Shown in pieces: positions 51,255 to 60,750 of a stretch of 64,000 nt of DNA. Source of the DNA: Yinghuangia soli (GTDB lineage: Bacteria > Actinomycetota > Actinomycetes > Streptomycetales > Streptomycetaceae); contig NZ_JAKFHA010000010.1 of the NCBI RefSeq assembly GCF_021502675.1, forward strand, positions 124,001-188,000, in the 5' to 3' direction. The translations under genes and the position numbers were made by a program. How positions within the stretch are numbered: the stretch's first letter is position 1; every line of letters starts with the position of its first letter. Below the pieces are notes generated by a model, which made no database searches, was not told the DNA's origin, and saw only the letters and a list, made by a program, of their open reading frames with translations.

Positions 51255-53321
51255 ATGGACGTCAAGCGCATTTTCCGCGGGCCGATCATGTGGGTCGTGC
51301 TGGCCGTACTTGCTGTCTTCGTCCTGATGCAGCTCGTCGGCGGGTCGAGCGGCTACAAGGGTGTCGACACCAGCACCGTGATCCAGGCGATCAACAACGA
51401 CCAGGTGAAGAGCGCCAAGATCATCGGCGGCAACGACCAGGCGGTCGAGCTGTCCCTCAAGGACGGCCCGGACGGCAAGCCGATCAAGATCGACGGCAGC
51501 TCCAAGATCAAGTCGTCGTACCTGAACGACCAGCAGGGCGACAGCATCGCCGATCTGCTGACCCAGAAGGCCGCCGAGGGCAAGATCAAGGACGGCTACA
51601 CGGTCAAGATCGGCAAGCAGAGTGCGCTGGTCAGCATCCTCTTCTCGCTGCTCCCGTTCGCGCTGATCGTCATCGTCTTCCTGTTCCTGATGAACCAGAT
51701 GCAGGGCGGCGGCTCCCGGGTGATGAACTTCGGGAAGTCGAAGGCGAAGCTGATCTCCAAGGACACCCCCAAGACGACGTTCGCCGACGTCGCGGGAGCC
51801 GACGAGGCCGTCGAGGAGCTCCAGGAGATCAAGGAGTTCCTCCAGGAGCCCGCCAAGTTCCAGGCGGTCGGCGCCAAGATCCCCAAGGGCGTGCTGCTCT
51901 ACGGCCCGCCCGGAACCGGCAAGACGCTGCTGGCCCGCGCGGTGGCCGGCGAGGCCGGCGTGCCGTTCTACTCGATCTCCGGCTCGGACTTCGTCGAGAT
52001 GTTCGTCGGTGTCGGTGCCTCCCGGGTCCGCGACCTGTTCGAGCAGGCCAAGGCGAACGCCCCGGCCATCGTCTTCGTCGACGAGATCGACGCGGTCGGC
52101 CGGCACCGCGGTGCGGGTCTGGGCGGCGGCCACGACGAGCGCGAGCAGACCCTCAACCAGCTGCTGGTCGAGATGGACGGCTTCGACGTCAAGGGCGGCG
52201 TGATCCTGATCGCGGCCACCAACCGGCCCGACATCCTGGACCCCGCGCTGCTGCGCCCGGGCCGCTTCGACCGGCAGATCGCGGTCGAGCGCCCCGACCT
52301 CGAGGGCCGCTTCTCGATCCTCAAGGTGCACGCCAAGGGCAAGCCGGTCACCGAGGACGTCGACCTGCGCGCGGTGGCCAAGCGCACCCCCGGCTTCACC
52401 GGTGCCGACCTCTCCAACGTGCTGAACGAGGCCGCGCTGCTCACCGCGCGCGGCAACGGCAAGCTGATCGACAACAAGTCGCTCGACGAGGCGATCGACC
52501 GCGTGGTCGCCGGTCCGCAGAAGCGGACCCGCCTCATGAGCGACAAGGAGAAGAAGATCACCGCGTACCACGAGGGCGGCCACGCCCTGGTGGCGCACGC
52601 ACTGCCGAACAGCGACCCGGTCCACAAGATCACGATCCTGTCCCGGGGCCGCGCGCTCGGCTACACCATGGTCCTCCCGGAGGAGGACAAGTACTCCACC
52701 ACGCGCAACGAAATGCTCGACCAGCTGGCCTACATGATGGGCGGGCGCGCGGCGGAGGAGCTCGTCTTCCACGACCCGACCACCGGCGCCTCGAACGACA
52801 TCGAGAAGGCCACCGGTCTGGCCCGCGCGATGGTCACGCAGTACGGCATGACGGAGCGCCTGGGCGCCATCAAGTTCGGCACCGACGGCTCCGAGCCGTT
52901 CCTGGGCCGTGAGATGAGCCACCAGCGCGACTACTCCGAAGAGGTCGCGGCTATCGTCGACGAAGAGGTCAAGAGGTTCATCGAGTCGGCGCACAACGAG
53001 GCGTGGGAAATCCTCGTCGAGAACCGCGACGTGCTCGACAACCTGGTCCTCGAGCTGCTGGAGAAGGAGACCCTCGACCGCCACGAGGTCGCGGCGATCT
53101 TCGCCCCGGTCACCAAGCGCCCGGCCCGTCCGGCGTGGACCGGTTCCAGCCGCCGCCAGCCGTCCAGCCGCCCGCCGGTCATGACCCCCAAGGAACTGAC
53201 CGTCAACGGCTCGGGCAACGGCAACGGCACGCTCAACGGTGGCGAGGCGGCCACCACCGGTTCCACCGGGACCGCGGGCACCGGCGTGTCCGACGGTCCG
53301 TCCGACGCTGCGGAGAACTGA
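51255..53321 (+). CDS. ftsH: ATP-dependent zinc metalloprotease FtsH
   Basis: This 688-residue protein has two N-terminal membrane helices (about 12-30 and 124-147) around a periplasmic domain. The AAA ATPase follows, with Walker A GPPGTGKT (217-224), Walker B VFVDE (273-277) and the second region of homology ending RPGRFDR. The peptidase has HEGGH (His439, His443). It degrades unassembled membrane proteins and some regulators. The C-terminus is a disordered Gly/Asn/Thr tail. The folE GTG follows 2 bp after the stop. Confidence 0.98.
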   Translation: MDVKRIFRGPIMWVVLAVLAVFVLMQLVGGSSGYKGVDTSTVIQAINNDQVKSAKIIGGNDQAVELSLKDGPDGKPIKIDGSSKIKSSYLNDQQGDSIADLLTQKAAEGKIKDGYTVKIGKQSALVSILFSLLPFALIVIVFLFLMNQMQGGGSRVMNFGKSKAKLISKDTPKTTFADVAGADEAVEELQEIKEFLQEPAKFQAVGAKIPKGVLLYGPPGTGKTLLARAVAGEAGVPFYSISGSDFVEMFVGVGASRVRDLFEQAKANAPAIVFVDEIDAVGRHRGAGLGGGHDEREQTLNQLLVEMDGFDVKGGVILIAATNRPDILDPALLRPGRFDRQIAVERPDLEGRFSILKVHAKGKPVTEDVDLRAVAKRTPGFTGADLSNVLNEAALLTARGNGKLIDNKSLDEAIDRVVAGPQKRTRLMSDKEKKITAYHEGGHALVAHALPNSDPVHKITILSRGRALGYTMVLPEEDKYSTTRNEMLDQLAYMMGGRAAEELVFHDPTTGASNDIEKATGLARAMVTQYGMTERLGAIKFGTDGSEPFLGREMSHQRDYSEEVAAIVDEEVKRFIESAHNEAWEILVENRDVLDNLVLELLEKETLDRHEVAAIFAPVTKRPARPAWTGSSRRQPSSRPPVMTPKELTVNGSGNGNGTLNGGEAATTGSTGTAGTGVSDGPSDAAEN

Positions 53322-53323
53322 AC

Positions 53324-53932
53324 GTGACGATCGACCCGGTCACCCTCGACGGCGGCGGCGCCGTGGGTGAGTTCGACCAGGACCGCGCCGAGCGGGCGAT
53401 ACGCGAGCTGCTGATCGCGGTCGGGGAGAACCCCGACCGCGAAGGCCTCAAGGACACCCCGGCCCGGGTGGCCCGGTCGTACCGCGAGATATTCGCGGGA
53501 CTCCGGCAGAACCCCGAGGACGTCCTGACCACCACCTTCGACCTCGGCCACGACGAGATGGTGCTGGTCAAGGACATCGAGGTGTACAGCTCTTGCGAGC
53601 ACCACCTCGTGCCCTTCCACGGGGTCGCCCACGTGGGCTACATCCCGTCCGAGGACGGCCAGATCACCGGGCTGTCCAAGCTGGCCCGGCTGGTCGACGT
53701 GTTCGCCAAGCGCCCGCAGGTCCAGGAGCGGCTCACCACGCAGGTGGCCGACGCCCTGGTCCGCATCCTGCGGCCGCGCGGCGTCATCGTGGTGTTCGAG
53801 TGCGAGCACATGTGCATGACCATGCGCGGGATCCGCAAGCCCGGTGCCAAGACCGTCACTTCGGCGGTCCGCGGCCAGCTGCTCGACGCGGCCACCCGCG
53901 CCGAGGCGATGAGCCTGATCCTGCAGCGCTGA
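53324..53932 (+). CDS. folE: GTP cyclohydrolase I
   Basis: This 202-residue protein has [18 protein letters not shown] and [15 protein letters not shown]. Zinc ligands Cys91, His94 and Cys164 are in place, and [16 protein letters not shown] is the family helix. It makes dihydroneopterin triphosphate, the first step of folate synthesis. GTG at 53324 with GGAG inside the end of ftsH suggests coupled translation with it. Confidence 0.98.
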   Translation: MTIDPVTLDGGGAVGEFDQDRAERAIRELLIAVGENPDREGLKDTPARVARSYREIFAGLRQNPEDVLTTTFDLGHDEMVLVKDIEVYSSCEHHLVPFHGVAHVGYIPSEDGQITGLSKLARLVDVFAKRPQVQERLTTQVADALVRILRPRGVIVVFECEHMCMTMRGIRKPGAKTVTSAVRGQLLDAATRAEAMSLILQR

Positions 53933-54021
53933 CCGGCGGCCCGGCGACCGGGTGACGCGCCGCGCGGCGCACCGGCACCGCCTGGGCCGACTGGCCGTGC
54001 TCAGCCCCTACGCTGGGGGCC

Positions 54022-54924
54022 ATGACAGCGACGACCAAGCCCGAAGGGAGCGCCGCCGGCCGAGGCCTGGAACGGGATGCGAGGCCGCCCACCGTGCGGG
54101 GACTGCCGGACTTCGGCCGCTGCGCGGTCATGGGCGTGGTCAACGTGACTCCCGACTCCTTCTCGGACGGCGGGCTCTGGTTCGATCCGGCCGAGGCCAT
54201 CGAGCGCGGCCATGCGCTGATCGCCCAGGGCGCCGACCTGATCGACGTCGGCGGCGAGTCGACCCGCCCGGGCGCCGAGCGGGTGCCGCTCGACGAGGAA
54301 CTGCGCCGGGTCGTCCCAGTGGTCCGCGAGCTGTCCGGGGCCGGTGCCCTGGTCAGCGTGGACACCATGCGGGTCGAGGTGGCCCGGGCCGCGGTCGAGG
54401 CCGGGGCCGCGGTGGTCAACGACGTGAGCGGCGGCCTGGCCGATCCGGCGATGGCCGCATTCGTCGCCGAGGCCGGCGTGCCGGTCGTGGTGATGCACTG
54501 GCGCGGGCACAGCCGGACCATGCAGGACAAGGCGCACTACGACGACGTGGTGGCCGAGGTCCGGGCCGAACTGGCCGAGCGCATGGACCGCGTGGTGGCC
54601 GCCGGAGTGGATCCCGAGTCGGTCATTCTCGATCCGGGTCTGGGATTCTCGAAGAACGCCGAGCACAATTGGGCGCTGCTCGCGCACCTGGAAGTGCTCA
54701 CCGGCCTGGGGCGTCCGCTCCTGGTCGCGGCTTCCCGCAAGACGTTCCTCGGTCGGCTGCTCGCCGACGACCAGGGGCTGCGCCCGCCGCGCGGCCGTGA
54801 CGACGCGACCGCCGCGGTGACCGCCCTTGCGGCGGCCGCCGGGGCCTGGGGGGTAAGGGTGCACGAGGTTCCGGCCTCGCGTGACGCGGTTCTGGTGGCG
54901 GCGGCCTGGCAGGCGGCCCTGTGA
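54022..54924 (+). CDS. folP: Dihydropteroate synthase
   Basis: This 300-residue TIM barrel has MGVVNVTPDSFSDGG (37-51) and DVGGESTRPGA (75-85), the pterin-pyrophosphate and p-aminobenzoate motifs, and LDPGLGFSKNAEHNW later. It joins dihydropterin to p-aminobenzoate. The N-terminal ~30 residues are disordered. Its stop overlaps the next gene (GTGA). It is the target of sulfonamides. Confidence 0.97.
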   Translation: MTATTKPEGSAAGRGLERDARPPTVRGLPDFGRCAVMGVVNVTPDSFSDGGLWFDPAEAIERGHALIAQGADLIDVGGESTRPGAERVPLDEELRRVVPVVRELSGAGALVSVDTMRVEVARAAVEAGAAVVNDVSGGLADPAMAAFVAEAGVPVVVMHWRGHSRTMQDKAHYDDVVAEVRAELAERMDRVVAAGVDPESVILDPGLGFSKNAEHNWALLAHLEVLTGLGRPLLVAASRKTFLGRLLADDQGLRPPRGRDDATAAVTALAAAAGAWGVRVHEVPASRDAVLVAAAWQAAL

Positions 54925-55400
54925 ACGGCCCGATGAACGGCCCGGAGGACGAGCTGATGTCGCCCGCCCAGGCCGAGGTGCGCGATCTCAACCTCGCCTT
55001 GTGGACGGCCGTGGAAGAGGGCGACCTCGACCGGCTCGGCGCCATATGGGCGGACGGCCCCGAGGCCGAGAGCATCACCTGCGTGCACCCGGGCTGGCCG
55101 GTCCTGCGCGGGCGCACCGAGGTGCTGCGGTCGTACGCGCTGATCATGGCGAACACCAGCTACGTGCAGTTCTTCCTCACCGACGTGCAGGTCACGCTGG
55201 ACGGCGAGGTGGCGATCCTGTCGTGCACCGCGAGCCTGCTGACCGGCATGGGCGAGGAGGACGGCGGCGACGAGGCCGGCTTCGCGGGCGGCCAGGCGGT
55301 GGTGACCAACATCTTCCGCCGGCAGCGCGGCGAATGGCGGCTGTGGCTGCACCACGCGTCCCCGGTGCTCGCCGAGGCCGACGGCGACGACGAGCTCTGA
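54921..55400 (+). CDS. NTF2/SnoaL-like protein in the folate operon
   Basis: This 159-residue alpha+beta protein has DLNLALWTAVEEGDLDRLGA, WADGPEAESITCVHPGWPVL and NIFRRQRGEWRLWLHHASPV. These are the cone-shaped NTF2-like fold features, with a potential polar cavity (Asp, His, Trp). GTG at 54921 overlaps folP. It sits between folP and folB, so a role in folate or pterin metabolism is possible, but no catalytic residues are proven. Confidence 0.85.
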   Translation: MNGPMNGPEDELMSPAQAEVRDLNLALWTAVEEGDLDRLGAIWADGPEAESITCVHPGWPVLRGRTEVLRSYALIMANTSYVQFFLTDVQVTLDGEVAILSCTASLLTGMGEEDGGDEAGFAGGQAVVTNIFRRQRGEWRLWLHHASPVLAEADGDDEL

Positions 55401-55660
55401 CGGCGGCCGGCCCGGAGCGGTCCGGGCTGCCCGCCCTCGTCGTGCAACGCGGCGTATGCCCTGGTGCGTCGGGAAGAGTGGAGCACGGGAGCCGGTTGTG
55501 TCCCGTGTAGCAGCTTGTCCCGGCAGGGCTTACGGCACCCCACCCGGGGAGTCGTGTCGGCTTGCCTGGGTACATTCGTAGGGCACCAAGGCGATCGAAG
55601 ACCATCGAGATGCCCCCGAGTGCGCCGGAGAAGAAGTAGTGCGCCGAGGAGGGCGACCTG

Positions 55661-56023
55661 ATGCTGGACCGCGTCGCGTTGCGGGGATTGAAGGCCCGGG
55701 GGCACCACGGGGTGTTCGACCACGAGCGTGAGGAAGGCCAGACCTTCATCGTCGACCTGGTGCTGGGCATCGACACGCGACCGGCGGCCGACGGCGACGA
55801 TCTCGAGCTGACCGCGCACTACGGCGTCATCGCCGAGGAGGTCGTGGCCGTCGTGCAGGGCGAGCCGGTGAACCTCATCGAGACGCTGGCGCAGCGGATC
55901 GCCGACGCGTGCCTGGCGCACAAGCAGGTCGAGGAGGTGGAGGTCGTCGTGCACAAGCCCGACGCACCGATCACCGTGCCGTTCGACGATGTGACCGTGA
56001 CGATTGTTCGGAGTCGTGTGTGA
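55661..56023 (+). CDS. folB: Dihydroneopterin aldolase
   Basis: This 120-residue protein has LDRVALRGLKARGHHGVFDHE with the family ARGHHG and EREEGQTFIVDLVL, and the later ETLAQRIADACL and HKPDAPI. It cleaves dihydroneopterin to 6-hydroxymethyl-dihydropterin. ATG at 55661 has GAGGAGG ahead. Its stop overlaps folK (GTGA). Confidence 0.95.
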   Translation: MLDRVALRGLKARGHHGVFDHEREEGQTFIVDLVLGIDTRPAADGDDLELTAHYGVIAEEVVAVVQGEPVNLIETLAQRIADACLAHKQVEEVEVVVHKPDAPITVPFDDVTVTIVRSRV

Positions 56024-56577
56024 CGGATCTGGGGACGGACACGCTCATGCGGATGCAGGCCCTCAGCGGCCCGCATCGCGCGGTGCTGGCGCTGGGCAGC
56101 AACCTGGGCAACCGCAGAGACAACCTGCAGGGCGCGATCGATGCGCTCGCCGACACCCCGGGCATCCGGGTCAACGTCGTCTCGCCGCTGTACGTCACCG
56201 AGGCGGTGGGCGGTCCCGAGGACCAGCCCGAGTACTTCAACGCGGTGGTCCTGGTCGACACGTTCCTCAGCCCGGAGATGCTCCTGGAGCGCGCCAACGC
56301 GGTCGAAGAGGCCTTCCAGCGGGTGCGCACCGAGCACTGGGGGCCGCGCACCCTGGACGTCGACATCATCGTGTACGCCGACAAGGTGTCCGACGACCCG
56401 CACCTGACGATCCCTCACCCGCGGGCCCACGAGCGGGCCTTCGTGCTCGCCCCCTGGGTGGACGCGGACCCCGCCGCGGAGCTGCCCGGACACGGCCGGG
56501 CCGCCGACCTGCTGGCCAAACTGAGCATGGCCGGCGTGGTGCGCCGGGACGACCTGGAGCTGAGGCTTCCGGAGTGA
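56020..56577 (+). CDS. folK: HPPK: 6-hydroxymethyl-7,8-dihydropterin pyrophosphokinase
   Basis: This 185-residue protein has AVLALGSNLGNRRDNLQGAI, YVTEAVGGPEDQPEYFNAVV, and the WGPRTLDVDIIVY block with IPHPRAHERAFVLAP. All are hallmark HPPK elements. It pyrophosphorylates the pterin for FolP. GTG at 56020 overlaps the folB stop and its own stop overlaps the DUF3180 gene. Confidence 0.96.
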   Translation: MTDLGTDTLMRMQALSGPHRAVLALGSNLGNRRDNLQGAIDALADTPGIRVNVVSPLYVTEAVGGPEDQPEYFNAVVLVDTFLSPEMLLERANAVEEAFQRVRTEHWGPRTLDVDIIVYADKVSDDPHLTIPHPRAHERAFVLAPWVDADPAAELPGHGRAADLLAKLSMAGVVRRDDLELRLPE

Positions 56578-57068
56578 AGCCGACGCGTCCCGCCCTGCTG
56601 CTCGGTCTGGCTGCGGCCACCGGAGCGCTGTCGTACGGCGCCGTCGACCTGTGGCTGACCCGCGGCACGCCGCCCGGGGTGCCGGTGCTCGCGCCGTTCG
56701 TGCTGCTGCTGCTTGCCGTGGTGGCGCTGGCCACCGGCCTGTCGCTGCGGGCCCGCTTCAAGGCCCAGCGCGAGCGCCGCGTGGACGCCAAGCCGGTGGA
56801 CCCGCTGACCGCGGCGCGCGCGGTGGTCTTCGCCAAGGCCAGTGCGCTGGTCGCCGCGCTGATCGGCGGGCTCTACGGCGGCTACGGCCTGTTCCTGTGG
56901 CTGCACCTGGACAACGACGCGCGCCGCGAGCAGGCCGCCCGGTGCGGCTTCTCGGTCGCCGCCGCGCTGCTGCTGGTGCTGGCCGCGCTGTTCCTGGAGC
57001 GCGTGTGCCGGGTGCCGGACGACCCGGAGCAGCCGGGCGGCGGCCGCTCGGCGTCCCCGTCGCGCTGA
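56574..57068 (+). CDS. DUF3180-family membrane protein
   Basis: This 164-residue protein has four membrane helices (about 6-25, 38-60, 85-108, 120-145) and a short disordered C-terminus. It matches the actinobacterial DUF3180 proteins always found after folK. Function is unknown. GTG at 56574 overlaps the folK stop as GTGA. Confidence 0.9.
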   Translation: MKPTRPALLLGLAAATGALSYGAVDLWLTRGTPPGVPVLAPFVLLLLAVVALATGLSLRARFKAQRERRVDAKPVDPLTAARAVVFAKASALVAALIGGLYGGYGLFLWLHLDNDARREQAARCGFSVAAALLLVLAALFLERVCRVPDDPEQPGGGRSASPSR

Positions 57069-57093
57069 CCCGCCCGCATCCCCTTCTCTCCGC

Positions 57094-57141
57094 CGACCGG
57101 CCTGCCACCCGGGTGAATTCCGCACCCGGCGCGGCAGGCCG
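57094..57141 (+). terminator. Rho-independent terminator of the folate operon
   Basis: An 11-bp ACCGGCCTGCC stem with an inner 7-bp CCGGGTG stem is followed by TTGCTTTT. Confidence 0.85.
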
Positions 57142-57222
57142 GTTGCTTTTCGCATCCGCCGGGTAACTCTCCGCGAGGCCGCGGCAAGGCGGCCGTCGTC
57201 GCACCCACGGGGATGATGCGCC

Positions 57223-57921
57223 ATGCGGGCCAAGTCGGTTGCCGTGGTGACGGGCCTGCTCATGCTGCTGGCCGGGGGGACGCCGAGCGCGTCCGCGGCC
57301 CCGCAGGCGCGGGCGGTGGACTGCGCCCGGCTGAAGTGCATCGCACTGACGTACGACGACGGCCCGGCGGCCGCCTCGACCGGCGCGCTCCTCGCGCACC
57401 TGCGGGCCCGCGGGGCCAAGGCGACGTTCTTCATGGTCGGCGCGCAGGCTGCCAGGCACCCGGCGATGGCCGCGCGGGTGGCGGCGGGCGGGCACGAGAT
57501 CGGCAACCACACGTACTCCCACAAGGACTTGCGCAAGCTGTCGCCCGCGAAGATCCGGACCGAGGTGGCGCGCAGTGCCGCGGCGATCCGCCGGGCGACC
57601 GGCCGCACGCCGGCACTGATGCGGCCGCCGTACGGGGCCCACGACGCGAAGGTGCGCAGTGCGGTCGGGGCGCCGCTGATCATGTGGAGCATCGACACCC
57701 GGGACTGGGCGGACCGCAACGCCTCGGTGGTCGCCTCGCGGGTGATCGCGCAGGCCCGGCCCGGGGCGATCGTGCTCATGCACGACATCCACGCCACGAC
57801 GGCCGCCGCGGCGCCGCGGATCCTCGACACGCTCGCCAAGCGGGGCTACACCTTCGTGACGGTGTCCGAGCTGCTCGGGAACCGCAGGCTCGCCAAGGGC
57901 GCGGTGTACGCGAAGCGCTGA
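57223..57921 (+). CDS. Secreted polysaccharide deacetylase (CE4)
   Basis: This 232-residue protein has a signal peptide ending in ASA. Its CE4 motifs are TYDDGP (43-48), HTYSH (96-100) and RPPYG, with the late DTRDW and LMHDIH motifs. All zinc and catalytic residues are present, so it should deacetylate peptidoglycan GlcNAc or chitin-type polymers outside the cell. ATG at 57223 starts the signal. Confidence 0.95.
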   Translation: MRAKSVAVVTGLLMLLAGGTPSASAAPQARAVDCARLKCIALTYDDGPAAASTGALLAHLRARGAKATFFMVGAQAARHPAMAARVAAGGHEIGNHTYSHKDLRKLSPAKIRTEVARSAAAIRRATGRTPALMRPPYGAHDAKVRSAVGAPLIMWSIDTRDWADRNASVVASRVIAQARPGAIVLMHDIHATTAAAAPRILDTLAKRGYTFVTVSELLGNRRLAKGAVYAKR

Positions 57922-57930
57922 CGCCGGCCG

Positions 57931-57948
57931 GCCCGGCGGGTGCCGGGC
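57931..57948. terminator. Short hairpin between convergent genes
   Basis: GCCCGGC and GCCGGGC arms flank a 4-base loop between the deacetylase and the ABC ATPase ending at 57951. Confidence 0.4.
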
Positions 57949-57950
57949 GG

Positions 57951-59153
57951 TCAGTCGCCGATCGTGTCGATGGTCTCCAGCACCACGCGCTCGGGGTCGA
58001 TGCCGGCCTCCTCGGCGCCCACCGACCGGCGCAGCGCCTCGTGCAGCCGCCCCGGCGTCAGCACGCCGAGGAACCGGTCGCCGTCGAGCACCGCGACCCA
58101 GCCCGCGTCGTACTGCAGCATCACGCCGAACGCGGCCTTCAGCGAGCTGCCGAACGGCACCCAGGCGTCCATCCGGCGGGCCCGGTCGCGCACGGTGCCG
58201 GTGCCGCCGATCGGTTCGCGGTCGTCGATCCAGCCGTGCAGGTCGCCGTCCGCGTCGAGCACCACGGCCCAGCGCGAGCCAGCCGCGCGCAGGCGCTCGG
58301 CGGCCTGCGGCAGCGGGTCGTCCAGGCGGACGACCGGCGGCAGTTCGAGGTCGTCGCGGGTGATCGGGGTGACCGCGAGGCGCTTGAGGCCGCGGTCGGT
58401 GCCCACGAAGTCGGCGACGTAGTCGTCGGCGGGGGTGCCGAGGACGGCGAGCGGGGTGTCGTACTGCGCGACGCGGCCGCCGGGTGCGAACACCGCGATG
58501 CGGTCGCCCATCCGGACCGCCTCGTCGATGTCGTGGGTGACCAGCAGCACGGTCTTCTTGAGCTCGCCCTGCAGCCGCAGGAACTCGGTCTGCAGGCGCT
58601 CGCGCACCACCGGGTCGACCGCGCCGAAGGGTTCGTCCATCAGCAGCACGGGCGGGTCGGCGGCCAGCGCGCGGGCCACCCCGACACGCTGGCGCTGCCC
58701 GCCGGAGAGCTGGTGCGGATAGCGGTCGCCGTACGTGTCCGGGGCCAGCCCGACCAGGTCGAGGAGGTCGCGGCCGCGCGCCCGGGCCTTGGCGCGGTCC
58801 CAGCGCAGCAGGGTGGGCACGGTGACCGTGTTGTCGAGCACCGTGCGGTGCGGCAGCAGTCCGCCGGACTGGATGACGTAGCCGATCCCGCGGCGCAGCT
58901 TGACCGGGTCGCGGCGGGTGATGTCCTCGCCGTCCACGAAGATGCGCCCGGAGGTCGGCTCGATGAGCCGGTTGACCATCTTCATGGTGGTGGTCTTGCC
59001 GCAGCCGGACGGCCCGACCAGCGTCACCAGGTCGCCGGCCGCGACGTCCAGCGACAAATCCTCGACGGCCGCGGTGCCGTCCGGGTAGCGCTTGGCGACG
59101 CGGTCCAGCCGGATCATGGCGGGGCGTTCGGCGGTCTCGCCGGTGCGGGGCAT
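57951..59153 (-). CDS. Glycine betaine/osmoprotectant ABC transporter ATPase with CBS domains
   Basis: This 400-residue protein has Walker A VGPSGCGKT (46-54), LSGGQRQR (149-156) and Walker B LLMDEPFGAVD (170-180), and the early LEPTSGRI-type insertion seen here as IEPTSGRIFVDGED. Two CBS-like domains (about 265-395) would sense ionic strength or nucleotides, as in OpuA-type systems. ATG at 59153 with GGGAGG ahead is preferred over the internal ATG at 59117. It is divergent from the permease genes. Confidence 0.93.
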   Translation of the reverse strand: MPRTGETAERPAMIRLDRVAKRYPDGTAAVEDLSLDVAAGDLVTLVGPSGCGKTTTMKMVNRLIEPTSGRIFVDGEDITRRDPVKLRRGIGYVIQSGGLLPHRTVLDNTVTVPTLLRWDRAKARARGRDLLDLVGLAPDTYGDRYPHQLSGGQRQRVGVARALAADPPVLLMDEPFGAVDPVVRERLQTEFLRLQGELKKTVLLVTHDIDEAVRMGDRIAVFAPGGRVAQYDTPLAVLGTPADDYVADFVGTDRGLKRLAVTPITRDDLELPPVVRLDDPLPQAAERLRAAGSRWAVVLDADGDLHGWIDDREPIGGTGTVRDRARRMDAWVPFGSSLKAAFGVMLQYDAGWVAVLDGDRFLGVLTPGRLHEALRRSVGAEEAGIDPERVVLETIDTIGD

Positions 59154-59268
59154 GCGGAGGCCTCCCGGGTACGGTCCGGGCTCGGGTACCCCGCGCGGTG
59201 CTCCGGCATGCCGCCGTACCGGAACGAGCGGGTGTGAACCGGGCGTCCGCGGGTACCGGCGGCGCGTG

Positions 59269-60072
59269 GTGACGGCAACGGCATCGGTACCTGCATCGGC
59301 GGCGACCGCGGACTCGGCCTCGGGGGACTGCCTCGAACAGAACGCGTGGATCTGCGGCGAGTACGTACGCGAGTACTGGCCGGACATCGCCACCGCGTTG
59401 CGCCAGCATGTCGTGCTGACCGTGGTCTCGGTGGTGATCGGCATGCTCATCGCGTTCCCGCTCGCCCTGCTGGTGCGGCGCCGGCCGGCCATGGGCCTGC
59501 CGGTGATCGGCACGACGACGGTGCTCTACACGATCCCGTCGCTGGCGATGTTCGCGATCCTGCAGCCGTTCACGGGTCTGGACGCCTCGACGGTGGTCAT
59601 CGGCCTGGTGCTGTACTCGCTGACGATCCTGGTCGGCAACACCCTCGCCGGGCTGCGCGCGGTGCCCGCGGACGCGATCGAGGCGGCTCGAGGCATGGGG
59701 TACGGGCCGACCCGGCTGCTGCTCCGCGTCGAACTCCCGCTCGCGCTGCCGACCGTGATGGCCGGTGTGCGGGTGGCCACGGTGTCGACCGTCGCGCTGG
59801 TGACGGTCGGTTCGGTGGTCGGTTCGGGCGGCCTGGGCAACCTCATCCAGACCGGCATCGACACGCAGTTCAAGGCGCAGGTGCTGACCGCTTCGGTGCT
59901 GTGCGTGCTGCTTGCGGTGGCGTTCGACCTGGTGCTGCTGCTCGTGCAGCGGATGCTGACGCCGTGGCAGCGCACTCCGCGCCGCCGCCGGCGCAGGCGG
60001 GAGTTCGTCCCCGGGCCGGTCGCCGACGTCGGCATCGACGACACGCACGCCCGGCCCAAGGCGGTCGCGTGA
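59269..60072 (+). CDS. Osmoprotectant ABC transporter permease
   Basis: This 267-residue inner-membrane protein has about five helices. The coupling loop is EAARGMGYGPTRLLLRVELP, the EAA motif of binding-protein-dependent permeases. The N-terminal 40 residues are periplasmic. The start is GTG at 59269 (or 59266). The C-terminus carries an Arg-rich cytoplasmic tail. It overlaps the second permease by GTGA. Confidence 0.9.
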   Translation: MTATASVPASAATADSASGDCLEQNAWICGEYVREYWPDIATALRQHVVLTVVSVVIGMLIAFPLALLVRRRPAMGLPVIGTTTVLYTIPSLAMFAILQPFTGLDASTVVIGLVLYSLTILVGNTLAGLRAVPADAIEAARGMGYGPTRLLLRVELPLALPTVMAGVRVATVSTVALVTVGSVVGSGGLGNLIQTGIDTQFKAQVLTASVLCVLLAVAFDLVLLLVQRMLTPWQRTPRRRRRRREFVPGPVADVGIDDTHARPKAVA

Positions 60073-60743
60073 ACGTCATCGGGGATGCCTGGGACTGGTT
60101 GACCGACGGGTCGAACTGGACCGGCAGCGGAGGTATTTGGCAGCGCCTCACCGAGCATGTGCTGCTGACCGTGGGCTGCCTCGCGATCGCCGCGGCGATC
60201 GCGCTGCCGGTGGCGCTGTGGCTGGGGCACATCGGCAAGGGCGGCGCGCTGGCCGTCAACATCTCCAACATCGGCCGTGCGGTGCCCACGTTCGCGGTGC
60301 TGGCGCTGCTGGGCCTGAGCCCGTTGGGGATGGGTACCGCCTCGACGGTCGTCGCGCTGGTGCTGTTCGCGATCCCGCCGGTGCTGACGAACGCGTACGT
60401 CGGCATGCGCGGTGTGGACCGCGATCTGGTCGAGGCGTCCGCGGGCATGGGGATGTCCGGGTCGCAGACCCTGTGGCGCGTCGAACTCCCGCTCGCGCTG
60501 CCGCTGGTGGTGACCGGGCTGCGTACCTCCGCGGTGCAGGTGGTGGCCACCGCGACGCTGGCCGCGCTGGTCGCGGGCGGCGGGCTGGGCCGCATCGTCA
60601 CGGCGGGCTTCCAGCTCCAGGACCAGGGGCAGGTGGTGGCCGGTGCGTTCCTGGTGGCGGTGCTCGCGCTGGTGGTGGAGGGGGTCTTCACGGTGCTGCA
60701 GAAGATCGTGGCCCGGACGCCCCGGCAGGGCGAGGGGAGCTGA
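60069..60743 (+). CDS. Osmoprotectant ABC transporter permease (second)
   Basis: This 224-residue protein has about five helices and the EAA loop EASAGMGMSGSQTLWRVELP. It is a close paralogue of the preceding permease, so the transporter is a heterodimer, as in the OpuB/OpuC type. GTG at 60069 overlaps the first permease and the binding-protein gene follows 8 bp later. Confidence 0.92.
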   Translation: MNVIGDAWDWLTDGSNWTGSGGIWQRLTEHVLLTVGCLAIAAAIALPVALWLGHIGKGGALAVNISNIGRAVPTFAVLALLGLSPLGMGTASTVVALVLFAIPPVLTNAYVGMRGVDRDLVEASAGMGMSGSQTLWRVELPLALPLVVTGLRTSAVQVVATATLAALVAGGGLGRIVTAGFQLQDQGQVVAGAFLVAVLALVVEGVFTVLQKIVARTPRQGEGS

Positions 60744-60750
60744 GCGGACC

